DNA of 14,021 nt, taken from contig JAIXZB010000198.1 in assembly GCA_027489915.1 (NCBI GenBank), positions 1-14,021 of the forward strand, written 5' to 3'. The notes under the pieces are model-generated. The model saw only the letters and a program-made list of their open reading frames with translations. It searched no databases and was not told the origin of the DNA. This DNA is from Rickettsiales bacterium (GTDB taxonomy: Bacteria; Pseudomonadota; Alphaproteobacteria; Rickettsiales; UBA3002). Positions 7,600 through 14,021 of this stretch are shown here, piece after piece. Both the position numbers and the translations under genes were made by a program. Positions within the stretch are counted from its first letter, which is position 1; every line of letters starts with the position of its first letter.

Positions 7600-8331
7600 T
7601 TACGCCAAGTGTTGCTTTTGCAGCAGCGAGGCGATGTAGGCTGGAACTTTGTCTACTGCTCGGCCGTATAACCGTTCTTCAAAAAAGCTCATACCTTCGG
7701 ATGGCTCCAGATTGATTTCCATTGTATGTGCGCCTGCGTGGCGAGCAAGTGCCACCAAACCTGCAGCGGGATAGACTTTTCCAGAAGTGCCGATGGAGAG
7801 GAATAAATCGCAATTTTCAACTGCTTCGTGGATTTTATCCATGCCAAAGGGCATCTCACCGAACCACACAATATCGGGTCGTAGTGCTCCGATGCGACCC
7901 GTGATGGGCGATGGTGTGGTGGTTGTTATATCTTCGTGCCAGGGTAAGGATTGGCCTGAATCCAGGCAACGGGCGCGGAGTAGTTCGCCATGCATGTGAA
8001 GTAGCGCAAATCCATCCCGTGGGAGGATGGATTGCATGGCGCGGCCGTGTAAATCATCGACATTTTGGGTAACAAGCAAGCAGTTACCTCGCCAATGCGC
8101 CGCCAACTGGGCGATGGCGTGATGGGCTGCGTTTGGTTTGACTTCACTTAGCTGGCGGCGACGCTGGTTATAAAAATCATGCACCAGATCGGGATTGCGC
8201 ATAAAAGCTTCGGGGGTTGCAACATCTTCGACGCGGTGGCCACACCACAGGCCTTCACCTGCGCGAAAGGTCGGCAGGCCTGAATCGGCAGAAATTCCTG
8301 CCCCTGTTAGTATAACAATATTTTCAAACAT
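7600..8331 (-). CDS. cobB: NAD-dependent protein deacylase, SIRT5/CobB-type sirtuin
   Basis: Sirtuins remove acyl groups from protein lysines using NAD. The 243-residue length and order of motifs match E. coli CobB: GAGISADSGLPTFR at 10-23, TQNVDDLH at 88-95 with Gln89, Asn90 and Asp92, catalytic His114 in HMHGEL, and IGTSGKVYPAAG and INLEPS near the C-terminus. Tyr54 and Arg57 (FYNQRR) are the pair that in SIRT5 and CobB binds succinyl, malonyl and glutaryl groups, so de-succinylation/de-glutarylation is likely. The small zinc module between His114 and the VWFGEMP motif has only Cys122; the second cysteine group is replaced by Thr/Pro/Ser-rich sequence, so zinc is probably not bound there. 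No ribosome-binding site is visible, but an extended -10-like TGTTATACA lies just upstream. It diverges from dadA, and the RepA-like gene follows 90 bases downstream on the same strand. Confidence 0.94.
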   Translation of the reverse strand: MFENIVILTGAGISADSGLPTFRAGEGLWCGHRVEDVATPEAFMRNPDLVHDFYNQRRRQLSEVKPNAAHHAIAQLAAHWRGNCLLVTQNVDDLHGRAMQSILPRDGFALLHMHGELLRARCLDSGQSLPWHEDITTTTPSPITGRIGALRPDIVWFGEMPFGMDKIHEAVENCDLFLSIGTSGKVYPAAGLVALARHAGAHTMEINLEPSEGMSFFEERLYGRAVDKVPAYIASLLQKQHLA

Positions 8332-8335
8332 GATG

Positions 8336-8344
8336 TGTATAACA
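8336..8344 (-). promoter_or_regulatory. Possible extended -10 element for the sirtuin gene
   Basis: On the minus strand TGTTATACA fits TGnTATAAT at the TG and at four of six hexamer positions. It ends four bases before the ATG, so a start site 5-7 bases downstream would fall on the start codon. No purine-rich ribosome-binding site lies in between or upstream. No convincing -35 is visible, which an extended -10 does not strictly need. Tentative. Confidence 0.3.
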
Positions 8345-8403
8345 AAGAAGTCATTTGCGAAACCGCGCCTAGTTAATTACGCCTTACAGTAGATGAGGGT
8401 ATT

Positions 8404-9648
8404 ATGAAAATATGTATTTTAGGTTCGGGTGTACTTGGTGCCATCAGTGCATACTATCTGGGTATGCGCGGGCACGAGGTGCATGTAATTGAACGCCAAC
8501 CAGAACCTGCGCGCGAAACCAGCTTTGCCAATGGTGGCCAGCTTTCCTATTCCCACGCAGAACCATGGGCGAACCCGCATGTATTTCCCCTCCTCTTCAA
8601 ATGGATGTGGATGGAAGATGCGCCACTGGTGCTGCGCCCAAGGGCTGATGTGGAGATGACGAAATGGGGACTACAATTTTTGTACAATTGCTTGCCTGCG
8701 CGGGCACGGCGGCACACGGAAGTGCTATGGCGGCTTGGGCGCTACTCCAAAGAAAAAATGGAAGAAGTCATGGCTGACACTAGTATCGATTTTCACTATG
8801 TAGGCAAAGGTATTTTGCATGTGTTTTCTACGCAACAAGCGTTTGACCATGCGTGCAAGCAATCCGCACTTCAGGGGGCTATGGGGTGTGATGAGAGGAT
8901 TTTGAGCGTTGAGGAATGTTTCCGTATGGAACCATCGCTACAACATTCGGCAAAGAAGATCTATGGCGGCATTCACGCACCGATTGATGCTTCGGGCGAT
9001 ATTCATGTCTTTACCAAGAAACTCGCGGCGCTATGTACAGAGCGTTACGGCGCAAAGTTTGATTTTAATGTGCAGGTGCTAGGGCTCGAGAAAGAGGGAA
9101 ACCGTATATCGCGGGTGAAAACCAGTATGGGCGATGTGGTTGCGGATGCGTATGTTATGGCGCTTGGCTCGTATTCGCCTATTTACCTCAAGCAAGTGGG
9201 TGTGAAGGTGCCGATTTACCCTATGAAGGGCTACAGCGTAACGTTTGATGCCAATGATGCAACGCCTGAAATGAGCATTACGGATGCTGAGCTAAAAGTG
9301 GTATATAGCCGCTTGGGTGATAAAATCCGTGTGGCTGGAACGGCAGAATTTGCTGGCTACAACACGGCGGTGCGCAAGGTTCGCATCGACCCGATAGTGC
9401 GCGGAGTGAAGGCACTGTTTCCGAAAGCGGATTTGAGCCAGATGAGCGAATGGGCCTGCTTGCGTCCCTCGACCCCCGATGGACCGCCAATTATTGGCAA
9501 AACCTCGGTTGAGAATTTGTTTCTGAATACAGGGCACGGCACACTGGGTTGGACGCAAGCCGCAGGGTCGGGAAAACTGCTTGCAGATATTATCGAAGGT
9601 GTAACGCCAGAGATTTCTATTTCTGGGCTTACGGCCGATAGATATTAA
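8404..9648 (+). CDS. dadA: D-amino acid dehydrogenase, FAD-dependent
   Basis: DadA oxidises D-amino acids (best known D-alanine) to 2-oxo acids and ammonia, passing electrons towards the quinone pool at the inner membrane. The 414-residue protein starts with a dinucleotide-binding fold, GSGVLG at 7-12 and Glu30 (VIER) for the FAD ribose. It continues with features of E. coli DadA: ETSFANGGQLS, a Trp-rich KWMWMEDAPL stretch, YPMKGYSVTF, RVAGTAEFAGYNT, LRPSTPDGPPIIG and NTGHGTLGWT at 375-384. It is slightly shorter than the E. coli enzyme (432) at the C-terminus. The ribosome-binding site GAGGG at 8395-8399 fixes the start. No alanine racemase gene (dadX) accompanies it. Its stop overlaps the next start by one base, so it is co-transcribed with the hydrolase. 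Activity on other D-amino acids or imino acids cannot be excluded. Confidence 0.94.
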   Translation: MKICILGSGVLGAISAYYLGMRGHEVHVIERQPEPARETSFANGGQLSYSHAEPWANPHVFPLLFKWMWMEDAPLVLRPRADVEMTKWGLQFLYNCLPARARRHTEVLWRLGRYSKEKMEEVMADTSIDFHYVGKGILHVFSTQQAFDHACKQSALQGAMGCDERILSVEECFRMEPSLQHSAKKIYGGIHAPIDASGDIHVFTKKLAALCTERYGAKFDFNVQVLGLEKEGNRISRVKTSMGDVVADAYVMALGSYSPIYLKQVGVKVPIYPMKGYSVTFDANDATPEMSITDAELKVVYSRLGDKIRVAGTAEFAGYNTAVRKVRIDPIVRGVKALFPKADLSQMSEWACLRPSTPDGPPIIGKTSVENLFLNTGHGTLGWTQAAGSGKLLADIIEGVTPEISISGLTADRY

Positions 9649-10559
9649 TGCAGGAATATCGCTCACATCTTTTGCCCCTTACGTTGCCTGAGCCGTTTGG
9701 TCGCATTGCACTCAATGTACTGGATTTTGGGCGAGTGGATGCCAAGCGTGTGGTGGTGTGTGTGCACGGACTAACACGTAATGCACATGATTTTGATTGG
9801 ATAGCAAAATCGCTTACAGCGGAGGGGGCACGGGTATTTTCGCTCGATATGCCTGGGCGTGGTGATAGCCCATGGCTTTCGGAGCCGATGCAGTATGGCT
9901 ATCCACTCTACATTGCCGCATGCCTTGCGTTTTTTGATAATTTTCACCTGCGTGGGGTGGAGTGGATTGGCACTTCCATGGGCGGGTTGATTGGGATGAT
10001 GATTGCAGCAAGCTCACCCAACCGCATCAGCAAACTGGTAATGAATGACATTGGTGCGCGCATTTCGGCGGAAGGGATTGCGCGTATTATGCAGTATGTG
10101 AGCACCCTGCCCTCGCAATTTGATAATTATGCGGCGGCAAGTGCTTATTTACGCACTGCGTTTTTGCCATTTGGTATTGAGGATGAAGCCGTGTGGGCAT
10201 CGTTTATTGCAAGCAGCCTGAAACCTTCCGCTGATGGTGCTTCCGTGATGCTTAAGACTGACCCTGCGATTGCGCAGCCACTACTTGCTGCTTCGGATGC
10301 GGGGGCTGGTGCACCAGTGGATTTAAGCAGTGTATGGGAAAATGTGAGCTGCCCTACTCTGCTTATACGCGGTGAGAACTCGGACTTGCTAGCGCCTGAG
10401 ACGGTTTCTGCAATGATGGCGGTACATTTGAAGGCAGAAGCCGTAACCATCAAAGGCTGTGGTCACGCACCTAGCCTTACGACACCAGAGCAGATAAGAA
10501 TAATTTCTGATTTTTTGATACGCGATGCGGGTCTTGCAAGCCGAGCCATTGGGATTTAG
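9648..10559 (+). CDS. Alpha/beta-fold hydrolase
   Basis: A 303-residue serine hydrolase of the alpha/beta fold. His40-Gly41 (VCVHGLTRN) forms the oxyanion region. The nucleophile elbow is GTSMGG with Ser110, the acid is probably Asp246 (GENSDLL) and the base is His273 (GCGHAPS). DMPGRGDS at 67-74 is typical of the family. Residues about 140-225 form a helical cap that would set the substrate, which cannot be read from sequence; esterase, lactonase or thioesterase activity are all possible. There is no signal peptide, so it is cytoplasmic. The start codon shares one base with the dadA stop (TAATG) and has no clear ribosome-binding site, pointing to translational coupling. The stop overlaps by four bases the stop of a leftward small gene. 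Confidence 0.9.
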   Translation: MQEYRSHLLPLTLPEPFGRIALNVLDFGRVDAKRVVVCVHGLTRNAHDFDWIAKSLTAEGARVFSLDMPGRGDSPWLSEPMQYGYPLYIAACLAFFDNFHLRGVEWIGTSMGGLIGMMIAASSPNRISKLVMNDIGARISAEGIARIMQYVSTLPSQFDNYAAASAYLRTAFLPFGIEDEAVWASFIASSLKPSADGASVMLKTDPAIAQPLLAASDAGAGAPVDLSSVWENVSCPTLLIRGENSDLLAPETVSAMMAVHLKAEAVTIKGCGHAPSLTTPEQIRIISDFLIRDAGLASRAIGI

Positions 10560-10783
10560 CGGGCGGCTGATTTTTTCTCCATACAATTATTGAATGCATG
10601 AATGCGAATATCATTCTTAGCATTTACGACTGAATCTGCGCCGTTCTTATTTTTAAAAGTAGTTTCAAAGGTTCGGGCAAAATAACTCGAATTCTGAGGC
10701 TTAAACTCCATGACACTGCGCGAAAGATCGTATGCTTCTTGTACGCAGGCACGGTAGGCGGCTATTAGTTTTTCATCACTCAT
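10556..10783 (-). CDS. Small unrecognised protein, 75 residues
   Basis: I do not recognise this protein. A strong ribosome-binding site, GGGGAGA on the minus strand, sits seven bases before the ATG, which argues that it is translated. The sequence is hydrophilic and probably helical at both ends, with Cys13 and Cys67, and no membrane segment or signal peptide. The N-terminal half contains an EAYDLSRSVMEF stretch and the C-terminus is basic (MEKKSAAR). Its TAA stop overlaps the hydrolase TAG stop on the opposite strand (TTAG). It diverges from the 84-residue gene across a 109-base gap that must hold its promoter. Confidence 0.72.
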   Translation of the reverse strand: MSDEKLIAAYRACVQEAYDLSRSVMEFKPQNSSYFARTFETTFKNKNGADSVVNAKNDIRIHAFNNCMEKKSAAR

Positions 10784-10857
10784 TACAAATCTCCCCAGGC
10801 TATGGCGGCACTTTAAGGAAATTGGGATGTATGTGTGTTACAATCGTATGAAAGTAA

Positions 10858-10886
10858 CTGACATATAGGTTTTTTTAGGGTATATT
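10858..10886 (+). promoter_or_regulatory. Near-consensus sigma-70-type promoter driving a probable leaderless transcript
   Basis: CTGACA (10858-10863), a 17-base spacer containing a run of seven T, and TATATT (10881-10886) match TTGACA-N17-TATAAT at five of six bases in each box. Counting seven bases on from the -10 places the transcription start at 10893, the A of the following ATG. An in-frame TAG at 10866-10868 blocks earlier starts, and the only AGGG (10877-10880) lies upstream of the predicted transcription start. Confidence 0.65.
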
Positions 10887-10892
10887 CAGTCT

Positions 10893-11147
10893 ATGAATGA
10901 ATCACGCATTGGCTCTAATCCCTTTCTTCGCGCGGCGGATACTATTCGCACGACGGGGCGTGTGGAAAGGGCAGAAATTGTTGAAGTCCCCACAGTATCG
11001 CGCCCTCAAACGCGCAGAGGCCCTCGTGCTATTCTTAACTACCTGCCCAGCGACAGTGAACTCTTTCAAATGATTGATGGTGCGCTGAATGCATTATCTA
11101 AGGGGTTGCGCTGGGATAGAGGCGCTATCTTGAATGTATTGGTGTAG
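10893..11147 (+). CDS. Small unrecognised protein, first gene of the gcdH-hisN unit
   Basis: An 84-residue protein that I cannot assign. The N-terminal half is basic and polar (RTTGRVERAEIVEVP, then an Arg/Pro-rich RPQTRRGPR). The C-terminal third looks like an amphipathic helix, DSELFQMIDGALNALSKGL, followed by a short hydrophobic end. There are no cysteines and no signal peptide. No ribosome-binding site precedes the ATG; a strong promoter places the predicted mRNA 5' end on the start codon itself. The stop is two bases before the gcdH start, so it heads an operon with gcdH and hisN. It could be a small regulator or partner of those enzymes, or simply an unrelated leader gene. The frame is short, so existence is supported mainly by the promoter and the tight spacing. 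Confidence 0.68.
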   Translation: MNESRIGSNPFLRAADTIRTTGRVERAEIVEVPTVSRPQTRRGPRAILNYLPSDSELFQMIDGALNALSKGLRWDRGAILNVLV

Positions 11148-11149
11148 CC

Positions 11150-12337
11150 ATGGTGCCATTCAACTGGCAAGATGGGCTTAGTATCCGTTCTCTTCTCAGC
11201 GAAGATGAGGCGCTAATTTCGGATGCGGCGCATCAGTTTGCCCGTGAGCGTTTGTTGCCAGGCATTATTGAAGCCAACCGCCATGAAACATTTGATCGCG
11301 ACATTTTGCGTGACATGGGGGCGCTTGGTTTGCTCGGCTCTACCATTATGGGCTATGGCTGCGCTGGCACCACCCATGTGGCGTATGGGCTGGTAGCACA
11401 TGCGGTGGAATGGGTGGATAGTGGCTATCGCTCGGCGCTTTCTGTCCAGTCATCGCTGGTGATGCACCCGATTTATGCGTATGGGAATGAGGAACAAAAA
11501 TCGAAATATTTGCCCAAGCTTGCAAGCGCGGAACTGGTGGGGTGTTTCGGTCTAACCGAACCCGATGCGGGATCAGACCCTGCGGGGATGAAAACACGTG
11601 CGGTGAAGGTGGATGGCGGCTATCGCCTGCACGGTTCTAAGACATGGATAACAAATGCCCCGATTGCCGATATTGCGATAGTATGGGCAAAGGTCTATGG
11701 CCATGCAGATGTTGAAGATGGAACGATTCGCGGGTTTATTATTGAACGTGCGGATAAGGGATTTGAGACGCCGAAAATTGAAGGCAAACTATGTTTGCGC
11801 GCATCGACCACGGGCATGATTATGATGGATGATGTGTTTGTGCCCGACGAACGCGCACTGGATGTGAGCGGACTTAAAGGCCCGTTTGGGTGTTTAAATA
11901 AAGCGCGTTACGGCATTGCATGGGGCGCGCTTGGGGCGGCGCAGTTTTGCTTGGAAACCGCGCGAGATTACACATTGCAGCGTCATCAATTTGGCAAGCC
12001 ACTGGCTGCAAACCAGCTTATTCAGAAGAAACTCGCTGATATGGTAACGGAAATTTCCCTTGGTCTTGGGGCAGCACTTCAGGTAGGGCGCTTGCTGGAA
12101 AATGACACGTATGCGCCTGAGATGATTTCACTGGTGAAGCGCAATAGCTGTGGCAAGGCGCTTGAAATTGCCCGTACCGCCCGTGATATGTTGGGTGGCA
12201 ACGGGATTGCGGATGAATACCATGTGATGCGGCATATGTTGAATTTGGAAGCGGTGAACACCTATGAGGGAACGCATGATATTCATGCGCTGATTTTAGG
12301 CCGTGCAATTACTGGCATTCAAGCGTTTTCGGGATGA
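11150..12337 (+). CDS. gcdH: Glutaryl-CoA dehydrogenase
   Basis: GcdH is an FAD enzyme of the acyl-CoA dehydrogenase family. It oxidises and decarboxylates glutaryl-CoA to crotonyl-CoA in lysine and tryptophan breakdown, giving electrons to electron-transfer flavoprotein. At 395 residues it has the length of the mature enzyme. The resemblance to human GCDH as I remember it is very strong: DSGYRSALSVQSSL with Arg94 (glutarate-binding), CFGLTEPDAGSDP, GSKTWITNAP, RASTTGMIMMDDVFVP, KARYGIAWGALGA, QLIQKKLADM, ARDMLGGNGI and NLEAVNTYEGTHDIHALILG with catalytic base Glu373. These features separate it from general short-chain acyl-CoA dehydrogenases. No CoA-transferase or LysR regulator is nearby, and the upstream lysine-degradation steps are not in the window. 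It starts two bases after the small leader gene and its TGA stop overlaps the hisN ATG (ATGA). Confidence 0.97.
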   Translation: MVPFNWQDGLSIRSLLSEDEALISDAAHQFARERLLPGIIEANRHETFDRDILRDMGALGLLGSTIMGYGCAGTTHVAYGLVAHAVEWVDSGYRSALSVQSSLVMHPIYAYGNEEQKSKYLPKLASAELVGCFGLTEPDAGSDPAGMKTRAVKVDGGYRLHGSKTWITNAPIADIAIVWAKVYGHADVEDGTIRGFIIERADKGFETPKIEGKLCLRASTTGMIMMDDVFVPDERALDVSGLKGPFGCLNKARYGIAWGALGAAQFCLETARDYTLQRHQFGKPLAANQLIQKKLADMVTEISLGLGAALQVGRLLENDTYAPEMISLVKRNSCGKALEIARTARDMLGGNGIADEYHVMRHMLNLEAVNTYEGTHDIHALILGRAITGIQAFSG

Positions 12338-13107
12338 GTTCTGGGCTCGATACATTAGGCTTTGCGCATTTACTTGCGGATGCGGCGGGAGTGATTGCCA
12401 AGCGCTATTTCCGCACCCCTGTGCAGGTGGATGTAAAGGCAGATATGTCGCCTGTGTCTGTAGCTGATCGTGAGATTGAGGCAGCACTACGGGCGCGCAT
12501 CAGCGAAACGTTTCCCGAGCACGGCATTCTCGGCGAAGAAATGGGCGAAAGCCAGATGAGCCGCGATTATGTGTGGGTGATTGACCCGATTGATGGCACA
12601 CGTGCGTTTTTAGCAGGGCGGCCAACTTTCACCACCCTTATTGCGTTATGTTTTCAAGGCACACCGATTCTGGGCATCGTGGATCAGGCTATTCTGGGCG
12701 AGCGCTACTCGGGCGCTGTGGGACAGCAAAGTGTACTTAATAAAACATCATTACATACACGCGACTGCGAGCGCTTGCATCTGGCAAGCTTTGCCACCAC
12801 CTCGCCTGCCTATTTTGGTGCGGATACTCGCTACGGGTTTGAGGGCCTGCGCGATGCCTGCGCGGATGTGATTTATGGCGGAGATGCTTACAACTATATG
12901 CAGCTTGCGGCTGGACATATGGATGTGGTGGCCGAGGCTGGGCTTAAGCCTTATGATGTGATGGCATTGCGCCCCATAATTGAAGGTGCAGGCGGAAGCA
13001 TAAGCACATGGGGAGGCGCGCCGCTTACATTGTCGCAGTATCAAACGGTGGTGGCATGTGGCAGTGAAATATTACACCGTGATGCGCTTAGTATTGTGGG
13101 GCGTTAG
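12334..13107 (+). CDS. hisN: Histidinol-phosphatase, inositol-monophosphatase family
   Basis: A 257-residue metal-dependent phosphatase of the inositol-monophosphatase fold. Metal ligands are visible: Glu68-Glu69 (GEEMGE), Asp84, Ile86 and Asp87 in DPIDGTRAF, and Asp208 in GLKPYD. The sequence IDPIDGTRAFLAGRPTFTTLIAL, shown here only as its first part DPIDGTRAF, plus GGDAYNYMQLAAGHMDVV and EAGLKPYDVMALRPIIEGAGG are typical of the HisN type, which dephosphorylates histidinol phosphate in histidine synthesis, rather than SuhB or CysQ. Activity on inositol phosphate or other sugar phosphates cannot be ruled out. The start overlaps the gcdH stop by four bases, so it is translationally coupled to gcdH. 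No other his gene is in the window. Its TAG stop overlaps the TAA stop of the leftward gene that follows. Confidence 0.92.
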   Translation: MSSGLDTLGFAHLLADAAGVIAKRYFRTPVQVDVKADMSPVSVADREIEAALRARISETFPEHGILGEEMGESQMSRDYVWVIDPIDGTRAFLAGRPTFTTLIALCFQGTPILGIVDQAILGERYSGAVGQQSVLNKTSLHTRDCERLHLASFATTSPAYFGADTRYGFEGLRDACADVIYGGDAYNYMQLAAGHMDVVAEAGLKPYDVMALRPIIEGAGGSISTWGGAPLTLSQYQTVVACGSEILHRDALSIVGR

Positions 13108-13598
13108 AAAGAACGCACTGCCTGTTCCAAGGCTTTTTCTATAGTGGTTTTGCAGCGCCTAACTGCCTCAGTAGCTTGAATCTCCCCTACTTCACCTAAT
13201 TCCACCAGTAATTTTATCAACTGTTTTTCGTTTGCATGGGCTGGGCGACGGTGCACGAATTGTGTCGGCGAGATAAGGGCAAGAGCGTAATTATAAGCAA
13301 AGGATTCAAGACACACAGATAAATTTGCTATTTTAAATGCGTCTTGGGTTAGTTCTGGCCCCAAAAGTTTAATCAAAAACTCCTCCACATGGCTTTGTGA
13401 TGAAGGATTTTTTTCTTTTTCAATCAATGCTAATGCCGCGTGACTTATCAGACTAGCGAATGTTGTTGATTTTGAATCGCTTGCTTTTTTTAGCCTACTA
13501 ACCATATCGGGGATTTTTCCCACTTGAATGTGACCACTCAGCGCGTCAGACGCATCTGAGAGTTTGGTTTTTAGAATATCTAATCTGTCCTCGTTCAT
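13104..13598 (-). CDS. Unrecognised helical protein, 164 residues
   Basis: I do not recognise this protein. It is charged and probably all-helical, with no membrane segment, signal peptide or tryptophan and only two cysteines (VCLES and RRCKTT). The first 45 residues are Lys/Asp/Ser-rich. Residues about 46-62 (FASLISHAALALIEKEK) and 75-110 look like amphipathic helices, and the C-terminal 35 residues (LGEVGEIQATEAVRRCKTTIEKAL) are another. It begins with MNEDRLDIL and has no clear ribosome-binding site. It diverges from trmFO across 62 bases. Codon use looks more A/T-rich than in hisN or trmFO, which could mean recent acquisition. Its stop overlaps the hisN stop by four bases. Confidence 0.7.
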   Translation of the reverse strand: MNEDRLDILKTKLSDASDALSGHIQVGKIPDMVSRLKKASDSKSTTFASLISHAALALIEKEKNPSSQSHVEEFLIKLLGPELTQDAFKIANLSVCLESFAYNYALALISPTQFVHRRPAHANEKQLIKLLVELGEVGEIQATEAVRRCKTTIEKALEQAVRSF

Positions 13599-13625
13599 AC
13601 TGCAGGTTTAGCCAATATTTGCTGG

Positions 13626-13654
13626 TTGCTTCGTGACATTTTTGTGAATAATAG
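13626..13654 (+). promoter_or_regulatory. Possible promoter for trmFO
   Basis: TTGCTT (13626-13631) lies 17 bases before TAATAG (13649-13654), with an overlapping better -10 candidate AATAAT at 13647-13652. Each box matches only partly. A start site near 13659 would give a leader of a few bases or none. An AGGG at 13653-13656 stands four bases before the ATG, too close for a good ribosome-binding site. Tentative. Confidence 0.3.
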
Positions 13655-13660
13655 GGCTAC

Positions 13661-14021
13661 ATGAACAAAATTTTACATATTGTGGGGGCTGGGCTTGCGG
13701 GGTCGGAGGCAGCTTGGCAGGCAGCGGAAATGGGCTGCGAGGTAGTACTGCATGAAATGCGCCCAGAGCGGCCAACAGAGGCGCATCAAACTGGGGATTG
13801 TGCAGAGTTGGTGTGCTCGAATTCGTTTCGCTCGGATGACCATACGCGCAATGCAGTCGGGTTATTGCATGAGGAAATGCGGCGTTCACACTCGTTGATT
13901 ATGCACTGTGCGGATGCGCACAAGGTGCCTGCAGGAGGGGCGCTGGCTGTTGACCGCGAGGGATATGCTCGGATGGTGACAGAGCAGTTGCGCGCTCACC
14001 CTCGCATTCGGTTTGAAGCGC
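13661..14021 (+). CDS. trmFO: Folate/FAD-dependent tRNA (uracil-54-C5)-methyltransferase (C-terminus beyond window)
   Basis: TrmFO makes ribothymidine at position 54 of the tRNA T-loop, using methylenetetrahydrofolate as methyl donor and reduced FAD. The 120 codons in the window cover the N-terminal part, about a quarter of a normal protein of roughly 440-470 residues. Visible features are the FAD-binding GAGLAG at 10-15, then HEMRPERPTEAHQT, AELVCSNSFRSDD (the conserved cysteine-containing stretch), LLHEEMR, and VPAGGALAVDREGYA, all typical of TrmFO and distinct from the related GidA/MnmG. The frame is open to the window edge. The ATG is chosen because the FAD fold begins a few residues later. 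Confidence 0.95.
   Translation, partial: MNKILHIVGAGLAGSEAAWQAAEMGCEVVLHEMRPERPTEAHQTGDCAELVCSNSFRSDDHTRNAVGLLHEEMRRSHSLIMHCADAHKVPAGGALAVDREGYARMVTEQLRAHPRIRFEA

Noticed and set aside
9292..9666. 124-codon leftward frame inside dadA
   Set aside because: It lies opposite conserved DadA motifs and shows no protein features of its own.
1..14021. CRISPR array, tRNA, rRNA, insertion sequence or attachment site
   Set aside because: No regularly spaced direct repeats, cloverleaf-like genes, transposase motifs or terminal inverted repeats were seen on either strand.

Overview
The window looks like chromosome from a free-living alphaproteobacterium of moderate G+C (about half, judged by eye). The evidence is the set of protein families: a two-domain GlnE followed directly by a Bcp/PrxQ peroxiredoxin, folate-dependent TrmFO, a HisN-type histidinol phosphatase, and a glutaryl-CoA dehydrogenase that closely resembles the mitochondrial enzyme. 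I see no rRNA, tRNA, CRISPR array, transposase or integrase. Coding density is very high and no gene-free stretch exceeds about 135 bases.

Left part (1-4955). A DUF3971/YhdP-like (AsmA superfamily) envelope protein runs leftwards off the window edge. It diverges from glnE across only 27 bases. glnE (nitrogen control through glutamine synthetase) is followed by bcp, whose ribosome-binding site overlaps the glnE stop. A strong hairpin terminator with a GAGA loop ends this unit.

Middle part (4956-8403). An unrecognised Pro/Ala-rich protein with a hydrophobic Gly/Ala-rich C-terminus (rightwards) converges on a RepA-like RecA-fold ATPase (leftwards). A bidirectional terminator lies between them. 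Upstream of the ATPase on the same strand is a CobB/SIRT5-type sirtuin. It keeps the Tyr/Arg pair for acidic acyl-lysines but has lost most of the zinc-site cysteines. The sirtuin diverges from dadA across 72 bases.

Right part (8404-14021). dadA (D-amino acid dehydrogenase) overlaps an alpha/beta-hydrolase gene by one base. A small unknown gene on the other strand overlaps the end of the hydrolase gene by four bases. Next comes a tightly packed rightward unit: an 84-residue unknown protein, gcdH and hisN. It starts at a near-consensus promoter whose predicted transcription start is the A of the start codon, so the mRNA is probably leaderless. A second unknown leftward gene overlaps the end of hisN with the same TTAG arrangement. 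The window closes inside trmFO.

Most genes are housekeeping or amino-acid/acyl metabolism. The least explained parts are the solitary RepA-like ATPase with its unassigned N-terminal region, the orphan Pro/Ala-rich protein facing it, the zinc-site-depleted sirtuin close to gcdH, and the small unknown genes.
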